Below are positions 52,167-61,613 of a stretch of DNA of 64,000 nt, one piece after another. The stretch is from assembly GCF_009649635.1 (NCBI RefSeq), contig NZ_WJII01000001.1, forward strand, positions 186,001 to 250,000. The letters run 5' to 3'. Source of the DNA: Microbacterium sp. SYP-A9085. GTDB lineage: Bacteria > Actinomycetota > Actinomycetes > Actinomycetales > Microbacteriaceae. The translations under genes and the position numbers were made by a program. The first letter of the stretch is position 1. Every line of letters starts with the position of its first letter. The notes under the pieces are model-generated. The model saw nothing but the letters and a program-made list of their open reading frames with translations, was not told where the DNA came from and did not search any database.

Positions 52167-53109
52167 GCTCGAGCGTCGACCCGTCCCCCACCGCCACCTG
52201 AACGCACACGTCGGCGTGCGCCCCGCGGTGCCGGACGGACGCTATCACCGCGGACCCTGCTCCCGGTGTGACACGGATCTGGTCGGGCCGCAGCATCCCG
52301 GTGGCGGCTCCCCCGTCGCCGAAGCAGTGCCGCACCGGAAGCAGGCCCAGCGGGGTCCACGCCTGCGCGTCGTCGACACGGTGCGCGGGCACCACCACGA
52401 CGTCGCCGAGGAAGCGGGCGATGTCCAGGTCGGCCGGCACGTCGAACACCTCGGCCGGGGCACCCACTTGCGCCACCGTGCCGCCGGCGACGATGCCCAG
52501 CACATCGCCGAACAGCAGCGCCTCGTTCTGGTCGTGCGTGACGAGCACCGCCGTCACGCCACTGCGCTCCAGCACGTCGATCACGGCCTGCCGCGTCTGC
52601 GCGCGCAACCCGGTGTCCAGGGCGCTGAACGGCTCGTCCAGCAGGACGATGCTCGGCTCGATGGCGAGGGTGCGCGCGAGCGCCACCCGCTGTTGCTGCC
52701 CACCGGACAACTCGTGCGGCAGCCGGTCGGCCAGCGCGGGGTCGAGCGAGGCCAGCTCCATCAGCTCGGCGACCCGGCGACGCGCCCGGCGGGCACGGCC
52801 CAGCCCGAACGCTATGTTGCGCGCGACGGTCAGGTGCGGGAAGAGTGCGCCGTCTTGGGGCACGTAGCCGATGCCGCGCAGGTGCGCCGGCACCGCGGGG
52901 CCGTCTCCGGCGAGGGTGCGCCCGTCCAGGACGATGCGGCCGGCATCGGGCTGCTCGAACCCAGCCATCAGCCGCAGCAGGGTCGTCTTGCCGCTGCCGG
53001 ACGCACCGACTAGGGCGAGCCGGCTGCCGGTCGGGATCTCCAGCGAGACGTCGCGGAGCACCGTCGTGGACCCGAACGACTTCGTGACAGTCTCCAGTTG
53101 CAGCGTCAT
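52045..53109 (-). CDS. Ferric iron-type ABC transporter ATP-binding protein (FbpC-like)
   Basis: A 354-residue ATPase. Walker A LVGASGSGKTTLLRLMAGF, signature [17 protein letters not shown] and Walker B IVLLDEPFSALD are present; the C-terminal about 90 residues form a TOBE regulatory domain. It overlaps the permease by 4 bp (ATGA). Its 3' end runs 122 bp antisense into the convergent adenylation-acyltransferase gene. Part of an operon of binding protein, permease and ATPase. Confidence 0.93.
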   Translation of the reverse strand: MTLQLETVTKSFGSTTVLRDVSLEIPTGSRLALVGASGSGKTTLLRLMAGFEQPDAGRIVLDGRTLAGDGPAVPAHLRGIGYVPQDGALFPHLTVARNIAFGLGRARRARRRVAELMELASLDPALADRLPHELSGGQQQRVALARTLAIEPSIVLLDEPFSALDTGLRAQTRQAVIDVLERSGVTAVLVTHDQNEALLFGDVLGIVAGGTVAQVGAPAEVFDVPADLDIARFLGDVVVVPAHRVDDAQAWTPLGLLPVRHCFGDGGAATGMLRPDQIRVTPGAGSAVIASVRHRGAHADVCVQVAVGDGSTLELTTRVPARDALDYRPGTPAAVAVSGGVVLYAAPAESHAVR

Positions 53110-54662
53110 CGCACGCTCCGTCCTCGGGTGGCCTCGGCGAACATGATGATCACCGCGGGTATCGACAGCAGCACCAGCACGAGGGCGTACGGCGCGGCCG
53201 CGGGATAGTCGACGGCGGATGCCTCGGCCCAGAACTGCGTGGCGACGGTGCGGGTCCCGGTGGGGGCCAGCAGCAGAGTGGCGGTGAGCTCGTTCGCGGC
53301 GCCCAGCGCGACAAGGGCCCCCGCCGCTCCCAGCGCCGGCAACAGCAGCGGCAGCGTGACCCGCGCGCGAGCCCACATCGGAGACACGCCCAGCGCCTGC
53401 GCGGCCTCCTCCAGCCCCACCGGCACCTGCGCGATGCCGGCCCGCAGGGTCACCAGGGCGCGCGGCAAGAAGACGATGACGTACGCCGCTATCACGGTGA
53501 CCGGGGTCTGGTACAGCACAGGGATCAGCCGGATGGACACCGTCACCACGGCGAGCGCCACGATGATCGCCGGCAGGCTCCCGGCGAGGTACGCGGTTCC
53601 CTCCAGCAGACGCGACGCCCGGGTGGGGAACCGGACCGACAGCCACGCGATGGGCAGGGCGACGGCCACGGCCGTCACCGCGCCCGCCGTGCTCAGCGCC
53701 GCGGTGCTGACGGCGGCGGAAACGAGCGTGGCGACATCCAGTCCGCCCGCAGCCAGCAGCCAGCGCAGCACCATCACCAGCGGCACGCCCACCGCCGCCA
53801 CCGCGAACACGACGAGAGCCGCCACTGCCGGAACCGTGGCGCGGCCCAGCGGCAGCCGGGTTGCGGCGCGCGGACTGCCGCTGCCCACCCGGGCGTAGCG
53901 GCCGCGGCCGCGCACGGCGCCCTCCAGCGCCAGCAGGACGACGGTGAGCCCGGTGAGCACGACGCCCAGTGCCGCGGCGTTCGGACCGGCGAACGTGGAC
54001 TGGAACGCCACCACGATGGCGGTCGTGAACGTCTCGAAGCGGATGAACGCGAACGCGCCGAACTCGGCCAGAAGGTGCAGTCCGACCACGAGCGCTCCGC
54101 CGGACGCGGCCAGGCGCAGCTGTGGGAGCACGACGCGGAAGAAAGCGCGCCACGGTCCGTGGCCGAGCGAGCGGGCGGTCTCCTCCCAGGCCGGGTCCAG
54201 CCCGCGCAGGACCGCGAGCACGGGAAGGTACACGAACGGCGTGTACGCGAGCACGGCGATGAACACTCCGCCCCCGAGGCCCCGCACGAACGGCATGCTC
54301 CCGCCCCAGGCGTAGCTGCTGACGAAGGCGGGCACGGCCAGCGGGGCGGCCAGGAGGATCACGAAGACGCGGGCGCCGGGCAAGGTCGTCCGCTCGACGA
54401 GCCATGCGCCGCCCACGCCCAGCACCACGGTGCACGGCACCACCAGGACGACGAGCAGGACGGTGTTGGCCAGGAGCTCGCCGGCGCGCGGCCGGAAGAT
54501 CAGCGCCGCCAGCTCGCCGCCCCCATACGCGAACGCCGCCTGCACCACGTACCACACCGGCACGAGCGCACCCGCGCACAGCAGCGCGACGACGACGACC
54601 AGGCCCCCGGGTGCCCGGGTGCGCCCAAGTCGTCGGCGGACGGGTTCGCGCAGTGCGGTCAG
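53106..54662 (-). CDS. Ferric iron-type ABC transporter permease (FbpB-like, two-module)
   Basis: A permease of about 518 residues with two homologous modules of about six helices each, as in FbpB. EAA loops are LDPAWEETARSLGHGPWRAF and VPVGLEEAAQALGVSPMWAR. No ATG, GTG or TTG lies between the binding-protein stop and the first helix in this frame; CTG 54662 overlaps that stop (CTGA), so a rare CTG start coupled to the upstream gene is proposed. The long frame further upstream is antisense-like and not coding. Confidence 0.85.
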   Translation of the reverse strand: MTALREPVRRRLGRTRAPGGLVVVVALLCAGALVPVWYVVQAAFAYGGGELAALIFRPRAGELLANTVLLVVLVVPCTVVLGVGGAWLVERTTLPGARVFVILLAAPLAVPAFVSSYAWGGSMPFVRGLGGGVFIAVLAYTPFVYLPVLAVLRGLDPAWEETARSLGHGPWRAFFRVVLPQLRLAASGGALVVGLHLLAEFGAFAFIRFETFTTAIVVAFQSTFAGPNAAALGVVLTGLTVVLLALEGAVRGRGRYARVGSGSPRAATRLPLGRATVPAVAALVVFAVAAVGVPLVMVLRWLLAAGGLDVATLVSAAVSTAALSTAGAVTAVAVALPIAWLSVRFPTRASRLLEGTAYLAGSLPAIIVALAVVTVSIRLIPVLYQTPVTVIAAYVIVFLPRALVTLRAGIAQVPVGLEEAAQALGVSPMWARARVTLPLLLPALGAAGALVALGAANELTATLLLAPTGTRTVATQFWAEASAVDYPAAAPYALVLVLLSIPAVIIMFAEATRGRSVR

Positions 54663-55675
54663 AGGAGTCCGGCTTCCGTCATCAGGTCCACCACCTGGGT
54701 CCCGTTCAGGGTCGACGGGTCGATGGTGGGCGCGTCCAGGCTGTCCAGCGGCGGCAGCGGCGAGCGCGCCGGAACACCCGCTATCACCGGATACTCGAAG
54801 CTGTAGCCCTGGCCGAGGATGCGCTGGCCCTGCTCCCCGGTCACCCACGCCAGGAAGCGCTGCGCGTCGGCCTGGTGCGTGCTCGAGGCGAGGACACCGC
54901 CGCCGGACACGCTGACGAACGCCCCGGGGTCCTGATGGCCGAAGTAGTGCAGCCGGGTGTTGCCGGAGTTCTCCTTCGTGCCGTCCTGGTCGCGGTACCA
55001 GTAGTAGTGATAGATCACGCCCACCGGAATCTCGCCCGCGTTCACGGCCTTCATGGTGGCGATGTTGTTGGCGTAGATCTGGGCACCGGCCTTCATGCCG
55101 GCCAGCCAGTGGCGTGTGGCGTCGGCGCCCTGTGACTGCAGCATCGCCGACACGATGGCCTGGAAGTCGGCGCCGCTGGGCGCCGCGCCCCACTTGCCGT
55201 TCCACGCCGGATCCGCCAGATCCATGAGGGATGCCGGAAGGTCCTTCTCGGCGATGAGGCTCGGGTTGTACACGAGGACCGTGGAACGGGCGGCGATTCC
55301 CACCCAGGTCCCGGAGGCCGGCCGGTAGGCGGCGGGTACGGCGGCGAGCGTGTCGGGGTCCACAGTGGCGAACAGGCCAGCGTTGTCCACGAGCGACATC
55401 GCCGGGGAGTTCTCGGTGAGGAACACGTCCGCCTTGGAGGCCTTGCCCTCGGCGACCAGCTGATTGGCCAGTTCGCTGTCGCCCCCGTTGCGCAACGATA
55501 CGGCGATGCCGGTCTGCTTCGTGAACGCGTCGGCCCACTCCTGGGTCAGCTGTTCGTGCTGCGCGTTGTAGATCACGAGCGTGTCGGACCCGGCGGCGAC
55601 GCCTGCGCTCGAGGAGCAGCCGGTGAGGAGAACGGTGACAGCGGCGAGAGTCAGGATCGCGGCACGGTGGAGCAT
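54659..55675 (-). CDS. Ferric iron-type ABC transporter substrate-binding lipoprotein (FbpA/FutA-like)
   Basis: A 338-residue binding protein. The signal peptide ends in the lipobox LLTGC (Cys near 20). The mature protein starts LVIYNAQHEQLTQEWADAF, and GVIYHYYWYRDQDG near 215 supplies the tyrosines that bind Fe(III) in the FbpA family. ATG 55675 has GGAAG 8 bases upstream. First gene of the operon; an iron box lies 28-46 bp upstream, so expression should rise in iron limitation. Confidence 0.93.
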   Translation of the reverse strand: MLHRAAILTLAAVTVLLTGCSSSAGVAAGSDTLVIYNAQHEQLTQEWADAFTKQTGIAVSLRNGGDSELANQLVAEGKASKADVFLTENSPAMSLVDNAGLFATVDPDTLAAVPAAYRPASGTWVGIAARSTVLVYNPSLIAEKDLPASLMDLADPAWNGKWGAAPSGADFQAIVSAMLQSQGADATRHWLAGMKAGAQIYANNIATMKAVNAGEIPVGVIYHYYWYRDQDGTKENSGNTRLHYFGHQDPGAFVSVSGGGVLASSTHQADAQRFLAWVTGEQGQRILGQGYSFEYPVIAGVPARSPLPPLDSLDAPTIDPSTLNGTQVVDLMTEAGLL

Positions 55676-55702
55676 TGGTGGTCTTCCGAAGACGAACGGG
55701 GG

Positions 55703-55721
55703 TGAGGTTATCCTAACCTAC
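55703..55721 (-). promoter_or_regulatory. IdeR/DtxR iron box before the ferric iron importer
   Basis: On the minus strand it reads GTAGGTTAGGATAACCTCA, matching the 19 bp iron-box consensus at 16 positions. It faces the importer operon, giving a second member of the same regulon as the gene at 49431. Confidence 0.85.
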
Positions 55722-55745
55722 TCTCGGACCTCCCCGGTCGGAGCG

Positions 55746-56798
55746 TCACACCATGCGGTCGCTCGGGACCCCGGCCCGCAGCTCCGCGAACACGTCGGCC
55801 GCCTCGGTGCGCGTCGCCAGCGGGGCGGACTGCCCCGCCCACAGCGACAGGAATTCGCCGAGGTTGCGCGGTCCGGCTTCGGCGCGGAACCGGCCGGTCA
55901 GCCAGTTCTGCGCCGGGAACGCGGCGATGGCGCCGGCCGCCTCGATCGTGCGCACGGCCGTGTTCGGGATGCCGCGGCTGAGCCGTCCGCTCATGGCGCG
56001 CGTGAGCCGGGTCGTCGTGTCGTCGGCCGCCGCGATGGCCTGCCGGTGCGCCTCGGGTGCCGCCGACTGCCGGGTGCGAAGGAACGCGGTGCCCACCTGC
56101 ACGCCCGCCGCGCCCAGCGCAAACGCGGCCGCCACTCCCCGCCGGTCCGCGATCCCACCGGCGGCGATGACCGGCACGGCGACGGCGTCCACCACCTGCG
56201 GCACGAGCGCGAAAGTGCCGATCAGGGACTGCTCGGCGGGCGCGAGGAACGACACCCGATGCCCGGCCGCCTCGGCGCCGCTGGCGACGATGGCGTCGAC
56301 GCCGGCGGCATCCATCGCCCGTGCCTCGGCGACGGTCGTGACGGTGCCGGTGATCCGGATGCCGCGGGCGTGCGCGGCCTCGACGAGCTCGGGCGAGGGC
56401 ACGCCGTACACGACACTGAGCACGGCCGGCGCAGCATCCAGCACGGCGGCGAGCTGGTCCTCCACGGGTGGCAGGAACCGTGCCGGCACGTCCGGGATCG
56501 GCACGCCGAGCTCGTCGAACAGCGGCTGCACCGCCGCGGCGGCTGCGGTGAGGTCGACGGCGTCGGGGGCGACCTCGTCGCCGGTGGGCAGCCACAGGTT
56601 CACGGCGAACGGGCGGTCGGTGGCGGCGCGCAGCGCGGCGACGGTCTCACGGATCCGCTCCGGCGCGTACCCGTACAGGCCGTACGAGCCCAGTCCCCCG
56701 GCGCTGCTCACGGCGGCGGTCAGCTCGATGGAGGACAGTCCGCCGAACGGACCCAGGACGATGGGATGCTCGATGCCGAGCACGTCGCGCAGGCTCAT
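55746..56798 (-). CDS. NAD(P)H-dependent flavin oxidoreductase (nitronate monooxygenase-like)
   Basis: A 350-residue FMN enzyme of the 2-nitropropane dioxygenase/nitronate monooxygenase family. The TIM barrel starts IEHPIVLGPFGGLSS; VIAAGGIADRRGVAAAFALG and GAAGVQVGTAFLRT are the FMN phosphate-binding blocks, and the family's catalytic His region is seen as ASGAEAAGHRVSF. It may detoxify nitronates or act as a quinone or enoyl reductase. ATG 56798 is chosen. No partner genes; convergent neither with the iron operon nor with ara. Confidence 0.9.
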   Translation of the reverse strand: MSLRDVLGIEHPIVLGPFGGLSSIELTAAVSSAGGLGSYGLYGYAPERIRETVAALRAATDRPFAVNLWLPTGDEVAPDAVDLTAAAAAVQPLFDELGVPIPDVPARFLPPVEDQLAAVLDAAPAVLSVVYGVPSPELVEAAHARGIRITGTVTTVAEARAMDAAGVDAIVASGAEAAGHRVSFLAPAEQSLIGTFALVPQVVDAVAVPVIAAGGIADRRGVAAAFALGAAGVQVGTAFLRTRQSAAPEAHRQAIAAADDTTTRLTRAMSGRLSRGIPNTAVRTIEAAGAIAAFPAQNWLTGRFRAEAGPRNLGEFLSLWAGQSAPLATRTEAADVFAELRAGVPSDRMV

Positions 56799-56859
56799 AC
56801 TGCCGACGCTACGCCCTGTGGCCTTCTGCGCGCGGTCCGCACGTCGCGCATCGCCCCGG

Positions 56860-58362
56860 TTACAGGCCCTGCGCGAGCCGGTAGTACGCCTGGTTCCACC
56901 GCAGCTCATGGTGGAAGGACCGGACCGTGGTGTCCGCGTCGATCACCAGCAGCTCGGTGCGGGCCATCTCGGCGAAGTCGCGCCACGTCTCGATCCCGGC
57001 CGCCGTCGTCATCACGGTGTGGTGCGCGGCGCCGGCGGCCAGCCAGCAGGCGGCGGAGGTGGCGAAGTCCGGCTGCGGCTTCCACACCGCGCGTCCGACC
57101 GGGAGCTTCGGCAGGTCGGGCGCGGACACGTTCTCGACGACGTTCGCGACGAGCCGGAACCTGTCGCGCATGTCGCTGAGGGCCACCACGACCGCGGGAC
57201 CGGGGTCGGCCGTGAACACCAGACGCACCGGATCGGCCTTGCCGCCGATGCCGAGCGGATGGACCTCCAGCCGCGGCGTGGCGGTGGTCAGCGCCGGCGA
57301 CACCTCCAGCATGTGCGCGCCGAGGATCTTCTCGTCCCCAGGGACGAGGTCGTATGTGTAGTCCTCCATGAGCGAGGCGCCGCCGGGCCGTCCCGCACCC
57401 ATCACGTTCGCGACGCGCACGAGGATCGCCGTCTTCCAGTCCCCCTCGGCGCCGAAGCCGTACCCGTCCGCCATCAGGCGCTGCACGGCCAGGCCCGGCA
57501 GCTGCGTGAGCGTGCCGAGGTCCTCGAACGAGGTGGTGAAGGCGCCGAACCCACCCGCCTCGAGGAAGTCCCGCAGGCCGGCCTCGATCGCGGCGCCGTC
57601 GCGCAGCGACTGATGCCGGTCGCCGCCGGGTCGCAGTTCCGGCGCGACGTCGTAGACATCCAGATACTCGTCGATGAGGGCGTCGACGGCGGCGGGGGCC
57701 GCGGCATCCACCGCCTCCGCGAGCTCGTTCACGCCCCACGTGTTCACCTGCACGCCGAATCGCAGCTCGGCCTCGGTCTTGTCGCCCTCGGTGACGGCGA
57801 CGTAACGCATGTTGTCGCCGAACCGGGCGAGCTTCAGCGACCGCGCGGCCGCCCAGCCTGCCGCCGCACGCTGCCACTGTTCGATCTGCTGCCGCACGGC
57901 GGGGTTCGAGACGTGCCCGACGACGGTCTTGCGCGGCACGCCCAGGCGGGTCTGGATGTACCCGAACTCGCGGTCGCCGTGCGCGGCCTGGTTGAGGTTC
58001 ATGAAGTCGAAGTCGATGTCGGCCCACGGCAGCTCGACGTTCGCCTGCGTGTGCAGATGCAGCAGCGGTGTGCGCAGCGCATCCAGGCCCGCGATCCACA
58101 TCTTCGCAGGGCTGAACGTGTGCATCCAGGCGATCACGCCGATCACGTCGTCACGCGCGTCCGCGTCCAGGGCGAGGCGGCGGATGCCGTCGGCGTCGGT
58201 GAGCACCGGCTTCCACACCACGGTGACCGGAAGGCCCTCGAGGCCGGATGCCACGGCCCGCGACTGCGCGGCGACCTGGCGGAGGGTCTCCTCGCCGTAC
58301 AGCGTCTGGCTTCCCGTGACGAACCACACTTCGTAGCCGTCGAGGGAGGTGGACAGGGTCAT
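56860..58362 (-). CDS. araA: L-arabinose isomerase
   Basis: A 500-residue isomerase converting L-arabinose to L-ribulose. The opening [20 protein letters not shown] and [15 protein letters not shown] are diagnostic, and [20 protein letters not shown] contributes to the active site. Length equals that of the E. coli enzyme. ATG 58362 overlaps the kinase stop by 4 bp (ATGA). Last gene of araD-araB-araA order on the minus strand. Confidence 0.96.
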   Translation of the reverse strand: MTLSTSLDGYEVWFVTGSQTLYGEETLRQVAAQSRAVASGLEGLPVTVVWKPVLTDADGIRRLALDADARDDVIGVIAWMHTFSPAKMWIAGLDALRTPLLHLHTQANVELPWADIDFDFMNLNQAAHGDREFGYIQTRLGVPRKTVVGHVSNPAVRQQIEQWQRAAAGWAAARSLKLARFGDNMRYVAVTEGDKTEAELRFGVQVNTWGVNELAEAVDAAAPAAVDALIDEYLDVYDVAPELRPGGDRHQSLRDGAAIEAGLRDFLEAGGFGAFTTSFEDLGTLTQLPGLAVQRLMADGYGFGAEGDWKTAILVRVANVMGAGRPGGASLMEDYTYDLVPGDEKILGAHMLEVSPALTTATPRLEVHPLGIGGKADPVRLVFTADPGPAVVVALSDMRDRFRLVANVVENVSAPDLPKLPVGRAVWKPQPDFATSAACWLAAGAAHHTVMTTAAGIETWRDFAEMARTELLVIDADTTVRSFHHELRWNQAYYRLAQGL

Positions 58363-59957
58363 GGGGCGTCCTTCCGTGGCGCGAGGTGCGCTATCGCGGC
58401 GTGTTCGATGGGCAGGCCCGAGCGGTACCGCTCCAGGTAGGCGGCGAACCCGGCGACGTCCTCCGGGTACGGCGCGACCTCGTCGGTCGGGGCGTCCGCG
58501 AACACGCGCTCGGTGAGGAAGTCCGACAGCGGGAGGCCGGATGCCGCGGCCGTGAACGCCGCGAGCACGGCGATGCCCCACGCGCCGCCCTCCGACGCGG
58601 TGCGGCGCACGACGACGGGGGCGTCCAGCGCGCCCGCCAGCAGCCGCTGGGCGACGCCGGCCGTCCGGAACATTCCGCCGTGGGCATGCATCCGCTCCAG
58701 GGCGACGCCCTCATCGACGAGGATCCGCATGCCGAGGGCGAGCGTGCCGAACGCGCCGTACAGCTGGGCGCGCATGGCGTTGGCGAGCGTGAATGCACTG
58801 TCCGGGGTGCGCACGAACAGCGGACGCCCGGTGTCGGTGCCGGCGATGGGTTCGCCCGCGAGGTGGTTGTAGGCGAGCAGGCCCCCGGCATCCGGGTCCC
58901 CGGCGAGCGCCTCGCGGAACAGGACGTCGTAGACGGCGTCCGCGGCCAGCGGAGCGCCGGCTGCGGCGGAGAACCGGGCGAACATGCCCACCCACGCCGC
59001 GAGCTCGCTGGCGCCGTTGTTGCAGTGCACCATCGCGACGGGATCGCCGGCGGGCGTGGTGACGAGGTCTATCTCGGGGTGGGCGTGCGCGAGGGGGCGC
59101 TCGAGCACGACCATCGCGAAGATGCTGGTGCCGGCGCTGATGTTGCCGGTCCGCGGCGCGACGGCGTTCGTGGCGACCATGCCGGTGCCGGCATCCCCCT
59201 CCGGGGGGCACGCGACGGCGCCGGGGCGGAGCGATCCGGCGGGGTCGAGGAGCGCGGCGCCGTCGGCGGTGAGCTCGCCCGCCGGCGCACCCGCGCGCCG
59301 GACGTCGGGCAGCAGGGTGCGAAGCGGAGGGATCCGGCCGGCGGTGAGCTCGTCGTAGCGGCGCAGGAGCGCGTCGTCCCAGTCGCCGGTCGCCGGGTCG
59401 ATGGGGAACATGCCGGACGCATCGCCGACGCCGAGCACGCGGCGGCCGGTGAGTCGCCAGTGCACGTAGCCGGCGAGGGTGGTCAGGGACGCGGTGTGCG
59501 GCACGTGCGGTTCGTCGTCGAGGACGGCCTGGTGGAGGTGGGCGATCGACCAGCGCAGCGGGATGTTCTGGCCGAAGAGTGTCGACAGTTCGGCGGCGGC
59601 GGGCCCGGTCGACGTGTTCCGCCAGGTGCGGAAGGGAACCAGCAGGTCGCCGGCGGTGTCGAAGGCAAGGTAGCCGTGCATCATCCCGGACACCCCGATC
59701 GCGCGAAGGCGCTCGATCGGCACGCCGTAGCGGCTGCGCACCTGCGCGGCGAGGTCAGCGTAGGCGGCGCGCAAGCCGGTCCAGGCGTCCTCGAGTGCGT
59801 ATGTCCAGCGCCCGTCGACGTAGGCGTTCTCCCATTCGTGGGCGCCCACGGCGAGCACGTCGGCGGGATCGTCGCCGACAAGGCACGCCTTGATCCGCGT
59901 GGAGCCCAGTTCGATCCCGAGGATCGCGCGGCCGGCGGCGATCGCCGCGGCGGTCAC
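58359..59957 (-). CDS. araB: Ribulokinase-type FGGY carbohydrate kinase
   Basis: A 532-residue FGGY kinase. [20 protein letters not shown] is the N-terminal phosphate loop; [15 protein letters not shown] and [14 protein letters not shown] are further family blocks, and the C-terminal [20 protein letters not shown] is the second FGGY-type signature. Between araA and araD it should phosphorylate L-ribulose. GTG 59957 overlaps the araD stop (GTGA). It resembles the xylulokinase-like ribulokinases of actinobacteria more than E. coli AraB (inference). Confidence 0.9.
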   Translation of the reverse strand: MTAAAIAAGRAILGIELGSTRIKACLVGDDPADVLAVGAHEWENAYVDGRWTYALEDAWTGLRAAYADLAAQVRSRYGVPIERLRAIGVSGMMHGYLAFDTAGDLLVPFRTWRNTSTGPAAAELSTLFGQNIPLRWSIAHLHQAVLDDEPHVPHTASLTTLAGYVHWRLTGRRVLGVGDASGMFPIDPATGDWDDALLRRYDELTAGRIPPLRTLLPDVRRAGAPAGELTADGAALLDPAGSLRPGAVACPPEGDAGTGMVATNAVAPRTGNISAGTSIFAMVVLERPLAHAHPEIDLVTTPAGDPVAMVHCNNGASELAAWVGMFARFSAAAGAPLAADAVYDVLFREALAGDPDAGGLLAYNHLAGEPIAGTDTGRPLFVRTPDSAFTLANAMRAQLYGAFGTLALGMRILVDEGVALERMHAHGGMFRTAGVAQRLLAGALDAPVVVRRTASEGGAWGIAVLAAFTAAASGLPLSDFLTERVFADAPTDEVAPYPEDVAGFAAYLERYRSGLPIEHAAIAHLAPRKDAP

Positions 59958-60658
59958 GACCTGCTCCGACGGTCGTCGCCGGCCTGGCCGTAGACGTGCT
60001 GGTATCGCTGGTAGAGCCGGTCCACGGCATCCTGCGGGATCGGGATCGGCTGGCCGCCCTGCCGGGCGATGTGCACGGTGCGGGCGACGTCTTCGAGCAT
60101 GACGGCGGCCTTGACGGCGTCCTTCGCGGTCGCCCCGATCGTGAACGGCCCGTGGTTCTGCATCAGCACGGCGCGGGAGCGGTGCTCGCGCAGCGTCTGC
60201 ACGATGCCGCGGCCGATCGAGTCGTCGCCGATGATCGCGAACGGCCCGACCGGGATCGGTCCGCCGAACTCGTCGGCCATCGCCGTGATCACGCAGGGGA
60301 TCTGCTCGCCGCGCGCGGCCCAGGCCACCGCGTACGTCGAGTGCGTGTGCACGACGCCGCCGACTTCCGGCATATTCCGGTACACGTATGCGTGCGCAGC
60401 GGTATCGCTGGAGGGGCTGCGGTGGCTGCCCGGGCTGTTGGGTACGACCGTACCCTCGAGGTCGCAGAGGACCAGGTCCTGAGGGGTGAGGTCGTCGTAG
60501 GAGACGCCGGACGGCTTGATCACGAACAGGTCGGCGCCGGGGACGCGGCCGGACACGTTGCCGCCGGTCCACACGACGAGCCCGTAGCGCACCAGTTCGC
60601 CGTGCAGGCGGGCGACATCCTCGCGCACCTCCGCGATAGCGGCATCGATATCCGTCAC
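59954..60658 (-). CDS. araD: L-ribulose-5-phosphate 4-epimerase
   Basis: A 234-residue class II aldolase-fold epimerase. VWTGGNVSGRVPGADLFVIK, GVVHTHSTYAVAWAA (zinc His pair) and LMQNHGPFTIG (third His) are intact. It turns L-ribulose-5-P into D-xylulose-5-P for the pentose phosphate pathway. First gene of the arabinose operon; a perfect palindrome lies 29-42 bp upstream of ATG 60658. Confidence 0.95.
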   Translation of the reverse strand: MTDIDAAIAEVREDVARLHGELVRYGLVVWTGGNVSGRVPGADLFVIKPSGVSYDDLTPQDLVLCDLEGTVVPNSPGSHRSPSSDTAAHAYVYRNMPEVGGVVHTHSTYAVAWAARGEQIPCVITAMADEFGGPIPVGPFAIIGDDSIGRGIVQTLREHRSRAVLMQNHGPFTIGATAKDAVKAAVMLEDVARTVHIARQGGQPIPIPQDAVDRLYQRYQHVYGQAGDDRRSRS

Positions 60659-60686
60659 GGTTCCTCCGTATCTGCAAGGTCTGTTA

Positions 60687-60700
60687 TGTTACCGGTAACA
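60687..60700. promoter_or_regulatory. Perfect palindromic operator TGTTACCGGTAACA
   Basis: A 14 bp perfect inverted repeat directly upstream of araD. The form TGTTACCGGTAACA suits LacI-family regulators, which often control pentose genes in actinobacteria. No such regulator gene is visible in the window. Confidence 0.75.
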
Positions 60701-60781
60701 CCCCAGGTTGGCCAGCGCGCCACTTCGTGGGGGCGCGGCGGCGGCAACGTTTCGCGGTTGCCGGCGCGCCCCGTGGGATCG

Positions 60782-60938
60782 TTCGCGCGCCACCGTCCGA
60801 CATCCGCGCTACCGTTCCACATCCGCGCCACCGTCCGACGTCCGCCCCACCGTTCGACATCCGCGGATACCTCGCGCGCCACGAATCGACACCCGCGCCA
60901 CCGATTTCCTGCAGCGGATGCCGAATCCGTGCAGCGGG
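60782..60938. repeat. Nested repeat block A upstream of ara operon
   Basis: Four 19 bp units (60789, 60808, 60827, 60846) of the form GCCACCGTCCGACATCCGC, then a GGATACCTCGCGCGCC segment and a CTGCAGCGGATGCCGAATC palindrome-like element. The whole block recurs 230 bp to the right. Confidence 0.9.
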
Positions 60939-61011
60939 AGCGATGGGGTACTGCCCCCGCATGCCCGCGAAGTGCAACCGCGGCGTCCGCTCCCTGCCGC
61001 GTCCGTCCGTG

Positions 61012-61168
61012 CTCGCGCGCCACCGTTCCACATCCGCGCCACCGTCGGACATCCGCGCCACGATTCGGCATCCGCGCCACGGTTCGACATCCGCGGGTAC
61101 CTCGCGCGCCACGAATCGACAGCCGCGCCACCGATTCCCTGCAGCGGATGCCGAATCGTGCAGCGCGA
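61012..61168. repeat. Nested repeat block B upstream of ara operon
   Basis: Diverged copy of block A: 19 bp units at 61019, 61038, 61057 and 61076, followed by the same segment and CTGCAGCGGATGCCGAATC element near 61140. Confidence 0.9.
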
Positions 61169-61309
61169 GCGCTGGGGTGGCGCCCCGTGTCGACGACGCG
61201 AGCCCCCACATCCCGCCCGTGCTCGCGACCACATCCTGCCCGTGCTCGCGACGGTATCCACCCGCGCTATCGATCTCCGCCCCGCCCGGTGCGCCACGTC
61301 CCTGCGCGC

Positions 61310-61560
61310 TCGCGCGCCACCGTTCGACATCCGCGCCACCGACTCCGCGCAGCGGACGTCGAATCGCGCAGCGCGAGCGAGGCAGCGCCGCGCATCGCGC
61401 AGCGCGAGCGAGGCAGCGCCGCGCCCTGCGCAGCGCGAAGAGTCCCGGCCCGTGCGCCACCGCTCCACGGTACCGCGCCGGTTTTCGACGTCCGCGCCAC
61501 AGATTCCGTGCAGCGGATGCCGAATCGTGCAGCGAGAGCGGGAGTGGGGCAATCGCGGTC
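61310..61560. repeat. Partial repeat copies C and D
   Basis: Two further degraded copies: about 61311-61380 (with GCGCAGCGGACGTCGAATC) and about 61475-61545 (with GTGCAGCGGATGCCGAATC). Between them AGCGCGAGCGAGGCAGCGCC occurs twice in tandem. The full gap 60659-61613 holds the operator and these repeats but no credible gene on either strand. Confidence 0.8.
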
Positions 61561-61613
61561 CGTCGACGATGCGGGTGTGGATCCCGACGCAGTGAGGGTG
61601 GAAAGGTAGAACC

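Noticed and set aside
60789..61094. CRISPR array in the repeats upstream of araD
   Set aside because: Units are 19 bp and directly adjacent with no unique spacers, and no cas genes are present.
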